Assembly: GCA_016720905.1 (NCBI GenBank)
Contig: JADKJT010000012.1
Location: forward strand, 54,969 to 118,968
Direction: 5' to 3'
Origin: Gemmatimonadaceae bacterium
Lineage (GTDB): Bacteria > Gemmatimonadota > Gemmatimonadetes > Gemmatimonadales > Gemmatimonadaceae
DNA length: 64,000 nucleotides
Shown here: piece by piece, positions 53,130 to 62,147 of the stretch
Numbering within the stretch: the stretch's first letter is position 1
Layout: the number at the start of each line of letters is the position of its first letter
Notes under the pieces: model-generated
What the model saw: only the letters and a program-made list of their open reading frames with translations
Told to the model about the DNA's origin: nothing
Database searches by the model: none
Program-made: the position numbers and the translations under genes

Positions 53130-54548
53130 TCAGTCGGACAGATCGGCGTCGTCCGGTGCCGCGACGAATTTCGTCGCGCCGTCCGGCGCCGACCGATGTT
53201 GCACCGGTGGCTTCACGAAGGTGGCCACCGTTTCCCGCGTACCACCAATAGCGAGCTGCGTGAAGAGAAACGTGAACTTCTCGTCGTACGCCGCTCCCAG
53301 CTTCGCGCGCATGTCGGCGGGTAGGGACCACAGCCGCCGCTTGAACGGCCCGATCGCTTTCTTGCGCGTCTTGTAGAAGAACTGCTCGTCGCTGTCGGTA
53401 GCCTTGCGCTCGTCCTTGGCGTTCTCCGTCAGCCACGCATAGATGTCGGCCTTGAGATCGGCCGGCAGGTGATCGTACATCATGTTCTGGAAGTTCGTCG
53501 CGAGATGAATCTCGGCCGTCTCGGTACGTGGAAAATTGTTGAAGGCCCCGTCCGGCAGTGTGGAGGCTCCATGCTGCACGGCGCCCGACATGGCATATCG
53601 ATCGCGCGCGATCTTCGAGAGCGTCGCCAACGTATCGAGATCGAGCTTGACGTCGGCAATCGATCCATCGGCGAGCACGATGCCGCCATGGGACGTGCCC
53701 GACTGTACGGAAATTTTTGACAAACCAGCCATACCCGGTGCTTGCGCCGCCAATGTCCTGTTGAAACCCTCCATGAAGGCCTCAAGTTCCGCCGGCGTGC
53801 TGTTTTCCGTGCCCACCTCGCCAATCTCGCCACCAATTGAAATGGTGACACCGGCCGGCTCTTCGGCACGCACCGCGCGCGTGATATCCACGCAGACCTC
53901 ATAGTTGAGGCGCTGCTGCTCGCTGAGGGTGGGCTTGGCCAGATCCACCAGCGTCGACGTGTCGACGTCAATGTTGTAGAAGCCCGCCGCCACCGCCTCC
54001 TTCACGATGGCCTTGACCGCGTTCACCTCGGGCCCCGGATCGACGGCGTATTTCTTGTGGTTGACCTGGAAATGATCACCCTGGATGAACAGCGGCCCAC
54101 GGAATCCCTCACGCATGGCCGCCGCCAGCATCACCGACACGTACTCCGCCGGGCGTTGTTCGGTATAGGCAATCTCCGACCTGGCAATCTCGAGGATGAA
54201 GGCTCCGGCGTCCATCGCCTTCGCGGTGCGGAAGATCGAACGCGCCGTGTCGTAGCTCATGCCGCGCACGTTGATGGCCGGCACCGTGAATCCGCCGCAC
54301 TTCCCCTGGCCGCGCGCGATGTACAGATCATGGATGGACGCGGGACGCACCCCCGCAATCTGCCCCAACTCCCACAATAACCAGCGTGCCGCATTGCGTT
54401 CCGCTTCGTCGGCGAAAACCGCCTGCCAGACGAGCGAGTCCATGTGGGTGGTCGTCAGCGCGGTGGCGTCGTGCAGATGCACGTGGCCGGCTTCGACCGT
54501 AACGGCACCACCAAGAAGGAATGTCGTGGACGAGGATTCAGGAGTCAT
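53130..54548 (-). CDS. fba: Class II fructose-bisphosphate aldolase-like protein (long form)
   Basis: This 472-residue zinc aldolase has GGFTVPAINVRGMSYDTARS, the zinc-ligand region FIQGDHFQVN, FYNIDVDTSTLVDLAKPT, SIGGEIGEVGTENS, SVQSGTSHGG and AMSGAVQHGASTLPD, which correspond in order to the class II catalytic blocks. It is about 120 residues longer than typical class II enzymes, with extra N-terminal and C-terminal parts. Gene order after tal-pyk-pgi supports a role in glycolysis or gluconeogenesis. Tagatose-bisphosphate aldolase activity cannot be excluded. Confidence 0.86.
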   Translation of the reverse strand: MTPESSSTTFLLGGAVTVEAGHVHLHDATALTTTHMDSLVWQAVFADEAERNAARWLLWELGQIAGVRPASIHDLYIARGQGKCGGFTVPAINVRGMSYDTARSIFRTAKAMDAGAFILEIARSEIAYTEQRPAEYVSVMLAAAMREGFRGPLFIQGDHFQVNHKKYAVDPGPEVNAVKAIVKEAVAAGFYNIDVDTSTLVDLAKPTLSEQQRLNYEVCVDITRAVRAEEPAGVTISIGGEIGEVGTENSTPAELEAFMEGFNRTLAAQAPGMAGLSKISVQSGTSHGGIVLADGSIADVKLDLDTLATLSKIARDRYAMSGAVQHGASTLPDGAFNNFPRTETAEIHLATNFQNMMYDHLPADLKADIYAWLTENAKDERKATDSDEQFFYKTRKKAIGPFKRRLWSLPADMRAKLGAAYDEKFTFLFTQLAIGGTRETVATFVKPPVQHRSAPDGATKFVAAPDDADLSD

Positions 54549-54671
54549 CGGCGATGTGGATGGCGGACGGTGACGCGACACTGGACGCGAGCAAATACGG
54601 AGTTCCGAACCTGATTCAAACTTCCCATGACCGGGTCATTCCCGGCAAGGGGAACGGCCACAAAGCGCGAA

Positions 54672-56060
54672 TCAAACCGTCCAGCGCGGATCGGGATTGG
54701 GTAACGCCTCCCATTCGGCACGCGCGGCGTCACTGCCGGGCTTGCCGAGCATGGCGTAGGCGAAGTTCTTGCCCAGTTCGACCCCGGGTTGATTGAAGGC
54801 GTTCACGCCGTACAGCGCACCTGCATATGCGGTTGCCAGTGCGAACAGTTGCAGGAGCGCGCCGACATGCCAGGCGTCCACGGCGTCGATACCGATGTTG
54901 GCATTGAACCGACCGCGCACGGCCAACGCCCCGGCCGTTGCCCGTCGTTCGATGTCCAGCAACTCGCCCAGCGTGTGTCCGCGCAGGTACGACAGCTCCG
55001 GAATGTCGCCGTGTCGTTCGGGTATCGGCCCATCCGCTTCGCGGCCGCGGACGGTGACGAACGTGACCGTCTTGTCGCGCGGCCCCTCCATGAACAGCTG
55101 CACCTGTGAATGCTGGTCGGTCGCCCCCAGCGCGGGCAGCGGGGTCGGCCCCGTGAATGCGCCGTCGGCGCGGGTCTTCCCCAACGACTCCGCCCACAGC
55201 TGCACGAACCACAGCGCGATGTCGCGCAACGGATCGGCGTAGGGCATCAGCACCTGGATGTGACGGCCGTGGCGCGTATCGGCAAGCCACTGCAACACGG
55301 CGAATGCCCCCGCCGGATTGACCGCCGGGTCGTTGCTGGCGGCCCGCGCCGTGATCTCCGCCGCACCCGCCAGCAATGCGCGCACATCGATACCGATCAG
55401 CGCGGCGGGGAGAATGCCCACTGGCGAGAACACCGAGAACCGGCCGCCGACATTCGGCGGGATGTCCAGCGTCGTGATGCCCTCGGCGCGCGCGATGCGT
55501 CGCAACGCCCCTACGTCAGGATCGGTTACAAACACCAGGTGCTCGCGCGCGCGTTCCTCCCCCACCGCGCCCGCCAACGCGTCGCGCACGATGAGGTACT
55601 GGGCCATCGTCTCGACCGTGCCACCCGACTTGGAGACCACCAGCACGACGGTTTGCGCGAGATCAAGCCGCGCGAGCACCGTGGTGATGGTTCCGGGATC
55701 GACATTGTCCAACACGTGGAGGCGCGGATATCCCTCGCGCGCGGCCAAGTCGAGGGTGTTCCAGGCCAGCGGTCGCAACGCCGTGCGCAGCGCGATGGGT
55801 CCCAGGGCTGATCCACCGATGCCCAGCAGGAGGACGTCGGTGAAGCGCCCGCGAAGTTGCTCCGCCACGGCCAGCGTGTCGGCCAGCAGCGCCTCGTTGG
55901 TGGGCAGCGTGAGGAATCCCAGCCCCTCCCGCTGCGCCTCGACCGATGCATGGGCGGCCGAGAACGCGGTGCGCGCATCGCCCCATTCGGTCTCGGTGAT
56001 CCCGAGGCCGTCAGGCAGCGTGCCCGCCATCATGTTCGTGAAATCGATCGACAGTGTCAT
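54672..56060 (-). CDS. pgi: Glucose-6-phosphate isomerase
   Basis: This 462-residue isomerase has the sugar-phosphate loop LLGIGGSALGPIALR, SKSGGTVETMAQYL, PGI signature 1 (NVGGRFSVFSPVGILPAALI) and signature 2 (YGVNAFNQPGVELGK). It interconverts glucose 6-phosphate and fructose 6-phosphate. It is shorter than E. coli Pgi and like the compact bacterial forms. Its ATG overlaps the stop of the upstream metallo-hydrolase gene by four bases (ATGA). Confidence 0.95.
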   Translation of the reverse strand: MTLSIDFTNMMAGTLPDGLGITETEWGDARTAFSAAHASVEAQREGLGFLTLPTNEALLADTLAVAEQLRGRFTDVLLLGIGGSALGPIALRTALRPLAWNTLDLAAREGYPRLHVLDNVDPGTITTVLARLDLAQTVVLVVSKSGGTVETMAQYLIVRDALAGAVGEERAREHLVFVTDPDVGALRRIARAEGITTLDIPPNVGGRFSVFSPVGILPAALIGIDVRALLAGAAEITARAASNDPAVNPAGAFAVLQWLADTRHGRHIQVLMPYADPLRDIALWFVQLWAESLGKTRADGAFTGPTPLPALGATDQHSQVQLFMEGPRDKTVTFVTVRGREADGPIPERHGDIPELSYLRGHTLGELLDIERRATAGALAVRGRFNANIGIDAVDAWHVGALLQLFALATAYAGALYGVNAFNQPGVELGKNFAYAMLGKPGSDAARAEWEALPNPDPRWTV

Positions 56061-56881
56061 GGTGAAGGGTCCGGGTCGAGTGTCACGACCAATCCGTCGT
56101 AGGCGGGCGTGATGCCGGCGGGCAGCTCGGCTGCCAGTTCGGCGTGTGAGTTTTCATGAGTCAGGTGCGTCAGGTACGTCCGCTCGGCGCCAATGTCCTG
56201 CGCGACGCGCACCGCCTCCGCGATGGACAAGTGCGTGGGGTGCTGCCCCCGCAACAGCGCGTTGATGACCAGCACGCGCACGCCGCTCAAGGCCTCGCGG
56301 GCCATCGCCGGGATGGACTTCGCATCGGTGACGTAGCCGATGTCGCCCACGCGATACGCCAGCACCGGCGTGCGTCCGTGTGGTATGGCAATCGGCATGA
56401 TGGACACACCGCGCACGGCAAACGCGACCCCCGCCTGTACCGGAACGAGGCGCCCTTCCGGCTTGGTGGTTCCCGGCAGCGGGCGCAACCGATCATCGAC
56501 GATATAGGGGAACCGCTGGCGCAGGATCTCGAGGGTCGGCGCTTCCCCGTACAGCATCAACGGCTCCTGCCGCCGCATGGTGAACGCCCGCAAATCATCA
56601 ATCCCGTGAATGTGATCGGCGTGCTCGTGCGTGAAGAGCACCGCATCGACATCCGTCACGCCCGCCGCCACCAGTTGCAGCCGCAGTTCCGGGGGCGTGT
56701 CGATGAGCAGCCGCGTGCCGTCTTCCGTTTCGATGACGGCCCCACAGCGCGTCCGTTTGTCGCGCGGGTCGAGTGACCGGCACACCGCACACGAACAGCC
56801 GATCTGGGGGACACCAAAGCTGGTGCCCGTCCCGAGAAATCGCAGTCGCACCGCCGCGTTCCGTGCTGCGCCTCGTGTCAC
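56057..56881 (-). CDS. PhnP-like metallo-beta-lactamase-fold hydrolase
   Basis: This 274-residue MBL-fold protein starts RLRFLGTGTSFGVPQIGCSC and keeps the PhnP-type cysteine cluster (GCSCAVC), HEHADHIHGIDDLR as the HxHxDH metal motif, GDIGYVTDAKSIP, and the late His ligands in THLTHENSH. PhnP is a cyclic phosphodiesterase acting on 5-phosphoribosyl 1,2-cyclic phosphate, but no phn genes are near. It starts with GTG overlapping the pyk stop and ends overlapping the pgi start, so it is coupled to glycolytic genes on both sides. A repair or phosphodiesterase role toward a sugar phosphate is inference. Confidence 0.88.
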   Translation of the reverse strand: MTRGAARNAAVRLRFLGTGTSFGVPQIGCSCAVCRSLDPRDKRTRCGAVIETEDGTRLLIDTPPELRLQLVAAGVTDVDAVLFTHEHADHIHGIDDLRAFTMRRQEPLMLYGEAPTLEILRQRFPYIVDDRLRPLPGTTKPEGRLVPVQAGVAFAVRGVSIMPIAIPHGRTPVLAYRVGDIGYVTDAKSIPAMAREALSGVRVLVINALLRGQHPTHLSIAEAVRVAQDIGAERTYLTHLTHENSHAELAAELPAGITPAYDGLVVTLDPDPSP

Positions 56882-58365
56882 ACGGTCTCGACCTTCAGCA
56901 GATTGGTGGTGCCTGGCACATCGAAGGGCACGCCGGCCGTCACCAGCACACGATCGCCCTTGGTGACCAGTCCGAGATCGAGGGCCTCGCGCAGCGCCAT
57001 GGCCACCATGTGATCGTAGCCGCGTGCGGTGGGCACCAGACGTGGCACCACCCCCCATACCAACGAGAGCTGCCGACAGACGCGCGGTTCGTCGGTGAGC
57101 GCGAGTATCGGCACCGACGGACGATGCGACGCCACAATGCGCGCCGTGAATCCGCTCTTGGTGAACACCACCACCAACGGGGCCTCGAGCATGCGCACTG
57201 CGGCCACCGTGGCGGCCGCGATGGCCTCTTCCGTGTTCACCCCGCTCAGGATGCGCCGTTCGGGGCGCAGCGAGTAGTGCGGCAACGGATGCGTCTCGAT
57301 CTCATGGATGATCCGTCGCATCGCTTCCACGGCGAGGCGCGGGTAGGCGCCCGCCGCCGTCTCCGCTGACAGCATCACACAGTCGGTGCCATCGAGGATG
57401 GCGTTGGCCACGTCGCTGGCTTCCGCGCGTGTGGGTCGCGGATTCTCGATCATCGACTCCAACATCTGCGTGGCCGTGATGACCGGACGCCCCATGCGGT
57501 TGGCCAGCGCGATGATGTTCTTCTGGGCGATGGGCACTTCCTCGAACGGCAATTCCACCCCGAGGTCGCCGCGCGCCACCATGACCGCGTCGGATGCGCG
57601 CAGAATCTCCTCGATGTTCTGCAGCGCCACGTCCTTCTCGATCTTAGCGACGATGATGATGGACTTCGGAATGAGGGCGCGCAGCGATTCGATATCCTCG
57701 GCGCGTCGCACGAAACTCAATGCCAGCGCATCCAGATCGTGCTCGACCGCGAAGACGATGTCCGCCTTGTCCTTGTCGGTGATCGACGGCGCGGACACGG
57801 CGATCCCGGGCAGGTTCATGCCCTTGTGACTGGACAGCGTGCCGCCATGCACCACGGTGGCCGTCACCCGCGGCTCGTTGACCGCGGTCACCAGCAGTTC
57901 GATCAGTCCGTCGTTGATGAGTATGCGATTGCCCGGCGCGACGTCATGCGACAGCTCGTCGTAGGTCACGGGGATCTCGCCCTCGCCAGCCAGATGCTCG
58001 GGCACCAGCACCAGCGACGCGCCCGCCTCAAGCTCCAGCTTGGCCGGCAGGTCGCCGATGCGAATACGCGGTCCCTGCAGATCGCCCATGATCGCCACGG
58101 GGCGGCCCACCGCGCTCGACACTTCGCGAACTGTCGCGATGGTTCGGGCATGCTGTTCGTGCGTGCCGTGCGAGAAGTTGATGCGGGCCACGTCGAGACC
58201 GGCTTCCACCAACGAACGGATGGCGTCCGCGGTATTGCTGGCGGGGCCAAGCGTGCCGACGATCTTGGTGCGCGGCACATGGGCGCGACGGAAGACCGCC
58301 GCACCGCTGTCGAGGGTGTCGACGGCGGCGGCGGCGCGCTCCGGTCCGGTGCGGGGAATCGTCAT
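56878..58365 (-). CDS. pyk: Pyruvate kinase
   Basis: This 495-residue pyruvate kinase has TKIVGTLGPASNT, ARINFSHGTHEQHA, GDLQGPRIRIGDL, the active-site block IIIVAKIEKDVAL (catalytic Lys), MVARGDLGVELPFEEVPIAQ, the TATQMLESMI strand and AVFRR near its start. The C-terminal allosteric domain is present (VVVFTKSGFTARIVASHRPS). It makes pyruvate and ATP from PEP and ADP. The ATG at 58365 lies 7 bases after the transaldolase stop; a TTG upstream would overlap tal and is less likely. Confidence 0.95.
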   Translation of the reverse strand: MTIPRTGPERAAAAVDTLDSGAAVFRRAHVPRTKIVGTLGPASNTADAIRSLVEAGLDVARINFSHGTHEQHARTIATVREVSSAVGRPVAIMGDLQGPRIRIGDLPAKLELEAGASLVLVPEHLAGEGEIPVTYDELSHDVAPGNRILINDGLIELLVTAVNEPRVTATVVHGGTLSSHKGMNLPGIAVSAPSITDKDKADIVFAVEHDLDALALSFVRRAEDIESLRALIPKSIIIVAKIEKDVALQNIEEILRASDAVMVARGDLGVELPFEEVPIAQKNIIALANRMGRPVITATQMLESMIENPRPTRAEASDVANAILDGTDCVMLSAETAAGAYPRLAVEAMRRIIHEIETHPLPHYSLRPERRILSGVNTEEAIAAATVAAVRMLEAPLVVVFTKSGFTARIVASHRPSVPILALTDEPRVCRQLSLVWGVVPRLVPTARGYDHMVAMALREALDLGLVTKGDRVLVTAGVPFDVPGTTNLLKVETV

Positions 58366-58372
58366 GACGGGA

Positions 58373-59530
58373 TTACTGGCTGACAACAACGGGTGCTCCG
58401 GCGTGAGATGCGGACGCGAGGGCCGCTCGCTTGCGCGCGAGACCGGCCAGCAACGTCACAAACGACTGTTCGAACGACGTCAGCCCTTCTTCGAGCAGGC
58501 GGTCGGTGACGGCACGCAGCGAAATGCCAGCAGACTCGAGATCGGACAACGCGCGCTGTGCGTCGTCGATGCCCGCCGTGACCGACTGGCGCACTTCGCC
58601 ATGATCACGGAACGCCTCGAGGGTCGCGGGCGGCAGGGTGTTGACCGTATCCGCCCCCACCAGCTCCTCGACGTAAATGACATCGCGATACGCGGGGTTT
58701 TTGGTGCTCGTGCTGGCCCAGAGCGGGCGCTGCACGCGCGCGCCGCGTCCGGCCAACGCCGCCCAACGGGCACCGCTGAAGGACTGCAGGAACAGCTGAT
58801 AGGCGAGTTTGGCGTTGGCGATCGCCGCCTTGCCCTGCAAGGCGCGATACCTGTTGGCGTGCGTCTCGTCAGCGATGGCCATGGTTTCCAACTGCTTGTC
58901 GATGGCCGAATCGACCCGACTGACAAAGAAGCTGGCCACTGATCCAATGCGATCGATGGGCAGCCCCGCCGCGGCACGCTGTTCAAGGCCGGCGAGGTAC
59001 GCCTCGATGACCCGCGCATGCGCGTCGATGGCGAACAGCAGCGTCACGTTGACGTTGATGCCGTCCGCGACCAGCTGGCGCACCGCGTCGGCCCCTTCCA
59101 CGGTGCCGGGCACCTTGATCATCAGGTTCGGCCGATCGACCAGTTTCCACAGACTGCGCGCCTCTGCCACCGTGCCGGCGGTGTCGCGCGCCAGGTCGGG
59201 GGAAACCTCCAGCGACACAAAGCCGTCAGCACCCTGAGTGGCGTTGTAGACCACGCGAAACGCGTCACAGGCGGCACGCACGTCCGTGGTGGCCACCGCT
59301 TCGAAGGCCTCGCGATCGCTGGCCGAGGCCGGCACGGTGCGCAGCTGCGCATCGTACGCGGCGCCGTCGGCCAGCGCCTTCTCGAAGATGGTGGGGTTGG
59401 ACGTCATGCCGGTGAGCGCGTCGTCGCGGATGCGGCGGGTCAGATCGCCGTTGCCCAGCATGGTGCGGTCGATGTAGTCGAGCCAGAGCGACTGGCCGGC
59501 GGCGTGCAGGGTATGAAGACGCGTGGACAT
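58373..59530 (-). CDS. tal: Transaldolase
   Basis: This 385-residue transaldolase begins STRLHTLHAAGQSLWLDYID and contains GMTSNPTIFEKAL, the Schiff-base lysine in RPNLMIKVPGT, GINVNVTLLFAID and FFVSRVDSAID, then RPLWASTSTKNPAYRDVIYV. It belongs to the longer bacterial transaldolase subfamily also found fused to Pgi in some bacteria, which fits its place beside pgi. It exchanges three-carbon units in the pentose phosphate pathway. It is the first gene of the central-carbon operon. Confidence 0.95.
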   Translation of the reverse strand: MSTRLHTLHAAGQSLWLDYIDRTMLGNGDLTRRIRDDALTGMTSNPTIFEKALADGAAYDAQLRTVPASASDREAFEAVATTDVRAACDAFRVVYNATQGADGFVSLEVSPDLARDTAGTVAEARSLWKLVDRPNLMIKVPGTVEGADAVRQLVADGINVNVTLLFAIDAHARVIEAYLAGLEQRAAAGLPIDRIGSVASFFVSRVDSAIDKQLETMAIADETHANRYRALQGKAAIANAKLAYQLFLQSFSGARWAALAGRGARVQRPLWASTSTKNPAYRDVIYVEELVGADTVNTLPPATLEAFRDHGEVRQSVTAGIDDAQRALSDLESAGISLRAVTDRLLEEGLTSFEQSFVTLLAGLARKRAALASASHAGAPVVVSQ

Positions 59531-59652
59531 GGCGATAGAGAGCGTGATGGTCGCGGCCGCTGCGGACCGGAATGGCCGTGCCCGGGTTGGAACTGCCTTG
59601 CGGGCGCAACGATGGATGGTAATTCGTCGCGCGGTCCTTGGCACGTTGGCGT

Positions 59653-59712
59653 AACCGGTTGCGGTGGGCGAATTGTTCCGAATCAGGCATCGCGTGCGTC
59701 TCGAAACCGGTT
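59653..59712. promoter_or_regulatory. Two AACCGGTT palindromes in the tal / S41 protease divergent region
   Basis: AACCGGTT occurs at 59653-59660 and again at 59705-59712, 52 bases apart, in the 242-base gap between the divergent tal and protease genes. Each is a perfect 8-base palindrome. Spacing of about five helical turns is compatible with two bound dimers on the same face. No regulator is identified; chance occurrence is possible. A C8/T5 run follows at 59746-59758, and the rest of the gap holds nothing I recognise. Confidence 0.25.
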
Positions 59713-59772
59713 ACTGTGAAGCCCGTAGATTGTGGGCTGTCGGTTCCCCCCCCTTTTTCGGGTTCCTGGCGC

Positions 59773-61260
59773 ATGTGCATCGGATTGTCGTTTTTCTCGG
59801 CTGCTGGTCGGCGCGTGCCCCTGCTGGCATTGGGCCTGTCGGGGCTGGCCGCCTGCGTCCGGGTATCACCCGTTGCGCGTCCGACCCCTGCCGAACCGGC
59901 CTCTGCGTCGCATGGTGTCGTCGGAGGCTCGATTCCCGGGGCCTGCACGGTGCCGGCCGCCGCGCCAGGCACGTCTCTGGCCAGTGCGACGGTCACCGAA
60001 CCGCTGGTCACCTTTGATACCGCGTGGGCGATCATCGCCAGGAGCCACTGGGACACCACCTACAACGGGGTGAACTGGCAGGCCCTGCGCGACTCGCTCC
60101 GCCCGCGGGCCGCCGCGGCGAAAACCACCGGCGAGTTGCGCGGGGTGCTCTCGGAAATGGTGGGCAGTCTCAAGCAGTCGCACTTCTCCATTATTCCCCG
60201 TGAAGTGAGCGACGCCACCTCCTCCGGCAGTTCCAGCGGACCGGCGACCGACCAGAATGGCACCACCGGGGCGGTCTTGCGCTACTTGGACGGCTCGATC
60301 GTGGTAACGCAGGTACCGGCCACCAGCGCGGCCGCACGGGCCGGCGTCCGACCGGGTTGGCTCCTGGAGGCCGTTCGCGGCTGCCCGATCGCCACGCGCC
60401 TGGCGCGTATTCCGCGCGACATGGACCCGCGCCGCGCCGCATTCACGGCGTTCAGTCTGGCCAACCAGGCGCTGGCCGGACCGGTGGGGGATTCTGTCCA
60501 GGCGACCTTTCGCGACGGCGACGGGAAAGCGCACACGGTTGCGATTGTCCGCAGCAGCGAGCCTGGCACCCCGGCCAAGTTTGGCAATCTGCCGCCCTTC
60601 CCCGCGTCATTGGCGTTCGAGCGGGTGAAGCAGGGCGACAAGACCATCGGGATCATTCGCTTCAACATCTGGATGCCGGTGTTGTCCCCGCAATTCGATG
60701 CCGCAATGGACTCGTTGCGCGACACGGACGCGATCATCATCGACGTGCGCGGCAACTTCGGCGGCGTTGGCGGCATGTCGATGGGCATCGCCGGACATTT
60801 TCTCGATAGTGCCCGTACCATCGGCACCATGCATCAGCGCGGCGCATCCCTCAAGTTCGTGGCCAATCCGCGGCGGGTTGATACCCGTTCCCGCTCTGTT
60901 GTACCGTTCGCGGGCCCCTTGGCCCTGCTGGTCGATGAACTATCGGTCAGCACGACCGAGATCTTTGCCGGTGGCATGCAGGCGCTGGGTCGGGCTCGCG
61001 TCTTTGGCACGCAAACATCGGGACAGGCCCTGCCCTCCGTTCCCGAGCGATTGCCCAACGGCGACATCCTCTATCACGCCATTGCCGACTTCCTGTCGCC
61101 CACCGGCCAGCCGCTGGAAGGCCTGGGCGTGACCCCCGATGTGGTGACGAAGAACACCCGCAAGGCGTTATTGGAGGGGAAGGACCCCGCGCGCGAGGCC
61201 GCGCTGGTCTGGGCCGCACAGGCAGCCAAACTGCCGCTCAAGGGTATCACCCCGCAGTAG
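59773..61260 (+). CDS. S41-family peptidase, lipoprotein
   Basis: This 495-residue protein has a lipoprotein signal (VPLLALGLSGLAAC, lipobox LAAC), an N-terminal helical domain (FDTAWAIIARSHWDTTYNGV), a PDZ-like segment (LDGSIVVTQVPATSAAARAG) and the S41 protease core (IIDVRGNFGGVGG, VDELSVSTTEIFAGGMQALG). The nucleophile serine region is present, but the usual lysine motif G-x-x-T-x-G-K reads FGTQTSGQ, so the catalytic dyad is not of the standard CtpA type. It probably acts in the periplasm. The ATG at 59773 starts the signal; an in-frame upstream extension is not signal-like. Confidence 0.86.
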   Translation: MCIGLSFFSAAGRRVPLLALGLSGLAACVRVSPVARPTPAEPASASHGVVGGSIPGACTVPAAAPGTSLASATVTEPLVTFDTAWAIIARSHWDTTYNGVNWQALRDSLRPRAAAAKTTGELRGVLSEMVGSLKQSHFSIIPREVSDATSSGSSSGPATDQNGTTGAVLRYLDGSIVVTQVPATSAAARAGVRPGWLLEAVRGCPIATRLARIPRDMDPRRAAFTAFSLANQALAGPVGDSVQATFRDGDGKAHTVAIVRSSEPGTPAKFGNLPPFPASLAFERVKQGDKTIGIIRFNIWMPVLSPQFDAAMDSLRDTDAIIIDVRGNFGGVGGMSMGIAGHFLDSARTIGTMHQRGASLKFVANPRRVDTRSRSVVPFAGPLALLVDELSVSTTEIFAGGMQALGRARVFGTQTSGQALPSVPERLPNGDILYHAIADFLSPTGQPLEGLGVTPDVVTKNTRKALLEGKDPAREAALVWAAQAAKLPLKGITPQ

Positions 61261-61298
61261 TGCTCACTCGCATACAACATCCAAACGAGGATTTTCGC

Positions 61299-62063
61299 AT
61301 GACGCTGTTCACCCGGATCGCGATGGCCGCCACGGCCCTGTCGGTCGCCGCGCTCTCGCCGGTCACCTCGCGCGCGCAGGCGCTGCCTTCGGCCAGTGAT
61401 ATCGTCGCGAAATACGTGGCAGCGATTGGCGGCAAGGACGAGATCATGAAGGTCACGTCCATCAAGCAGACGGCGGTGATGGATGTGCCGGCCATCGGAC
61501 TGAGCGCCAAGATGGAAGTGTACGCGGCGGCGCCGAACAAGATGGCGAGCAAGACGAACATTCCGGGAATGGGCGAGATGCTGAACGGCTACAATGGCAC
61601 CGTGGGCTGGGACATGAACCCCATGCAGGGACCGCGTCTGCTGGCCGACAAGGAGCTGACGAACATGGCGGAGAACGCGGATTTTTACGCCAACATGCTG
61701 TATTCGGCCGACAAGTACGCGTCGATGGAGACGGTGGGTGACACGACCATCGGGGGCGAGAAGGCGTACAAGGTGAAGATGGTGCGGAAGTCTTCCAAGA
61801 ACGAATCGATTTCGTACTTCGCCGCGACGTCGGGACTGTTGCTGGGCGGGTCGAGCACGCAGGAATCGCAGATGGGCACCATGCAAGTGAGCCAGTCGGT
61901 CTCCGAATACCGGAAGTTCGGCGCGTTGATGCTTCCCACGAAAGTCGAGCAATCGATGGGACCGCAAAAGATGATCATGACCATTCAGGACGTCACGATC
62001 AACGGCGCGCCGGAGTCAGCATTTGCCATCCCGGAACAAGTGAAGCCGCTCATCAAGCCCTGA
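61299..62063 (+). CDS. Secreted LolA-fold-like protein of unknown function
   Basis: This 254-residue protein has a signal peptide (MAATALSVAALSPVTSRAQA) and a mature part beginning SASDIVAKYVAAIGGKDEIM, a start seen in secreted proteins related to the outer-membrane lipoprotein-sorting (LolA/LolB) fold and in C-terminal extensions of some M16 peptidases. It is rich in Met and Lys, with many short beta-strands. ACGAGG precedes the ATG at a suitable distance. It starts 38 bases after the S41 protease gene and may be co-expressed. No precise function is proposed. Confidence 0.75.
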   Translation: MTLFTRIAMAATALSVAALSPVTSRAQALPSASDIVAKYVAAIGGKDEIMKVTSIKQTAVMDVPAIGLSAKMEVYAAAPNKMASKTNIPGMGEMLNGYNGTVGWDMNPMQGPRLLADKELTNMAENADFYANMLYSADKYASMETVGDTTIGGEKAYKVKMVRKSSKNESISYFAATSGLLLGGSSTQESQMGTMQVSQSVSEYRKFGALMLPTKVEQSMGPQKMIMTIQDVTINGAPESAFAIPEQVKPLIKP

Positions 62064-62147
62064 AGGCCGGCAATAGCGGGTTCTTGACGGTTGTGCGGCA
62101 CAGCGCCTTTGTTGACTTCCACTGACCGGGTCTGAGATTGTGACGCT

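Noticed and set aside
53047..53376. Open reading frames running through heptamer array 4 (repeats of WYLVLGT)
   Set aside because: They exist only because the repeat unit has no stop in any frame; they have no ribosome site and overlap fba antisense.
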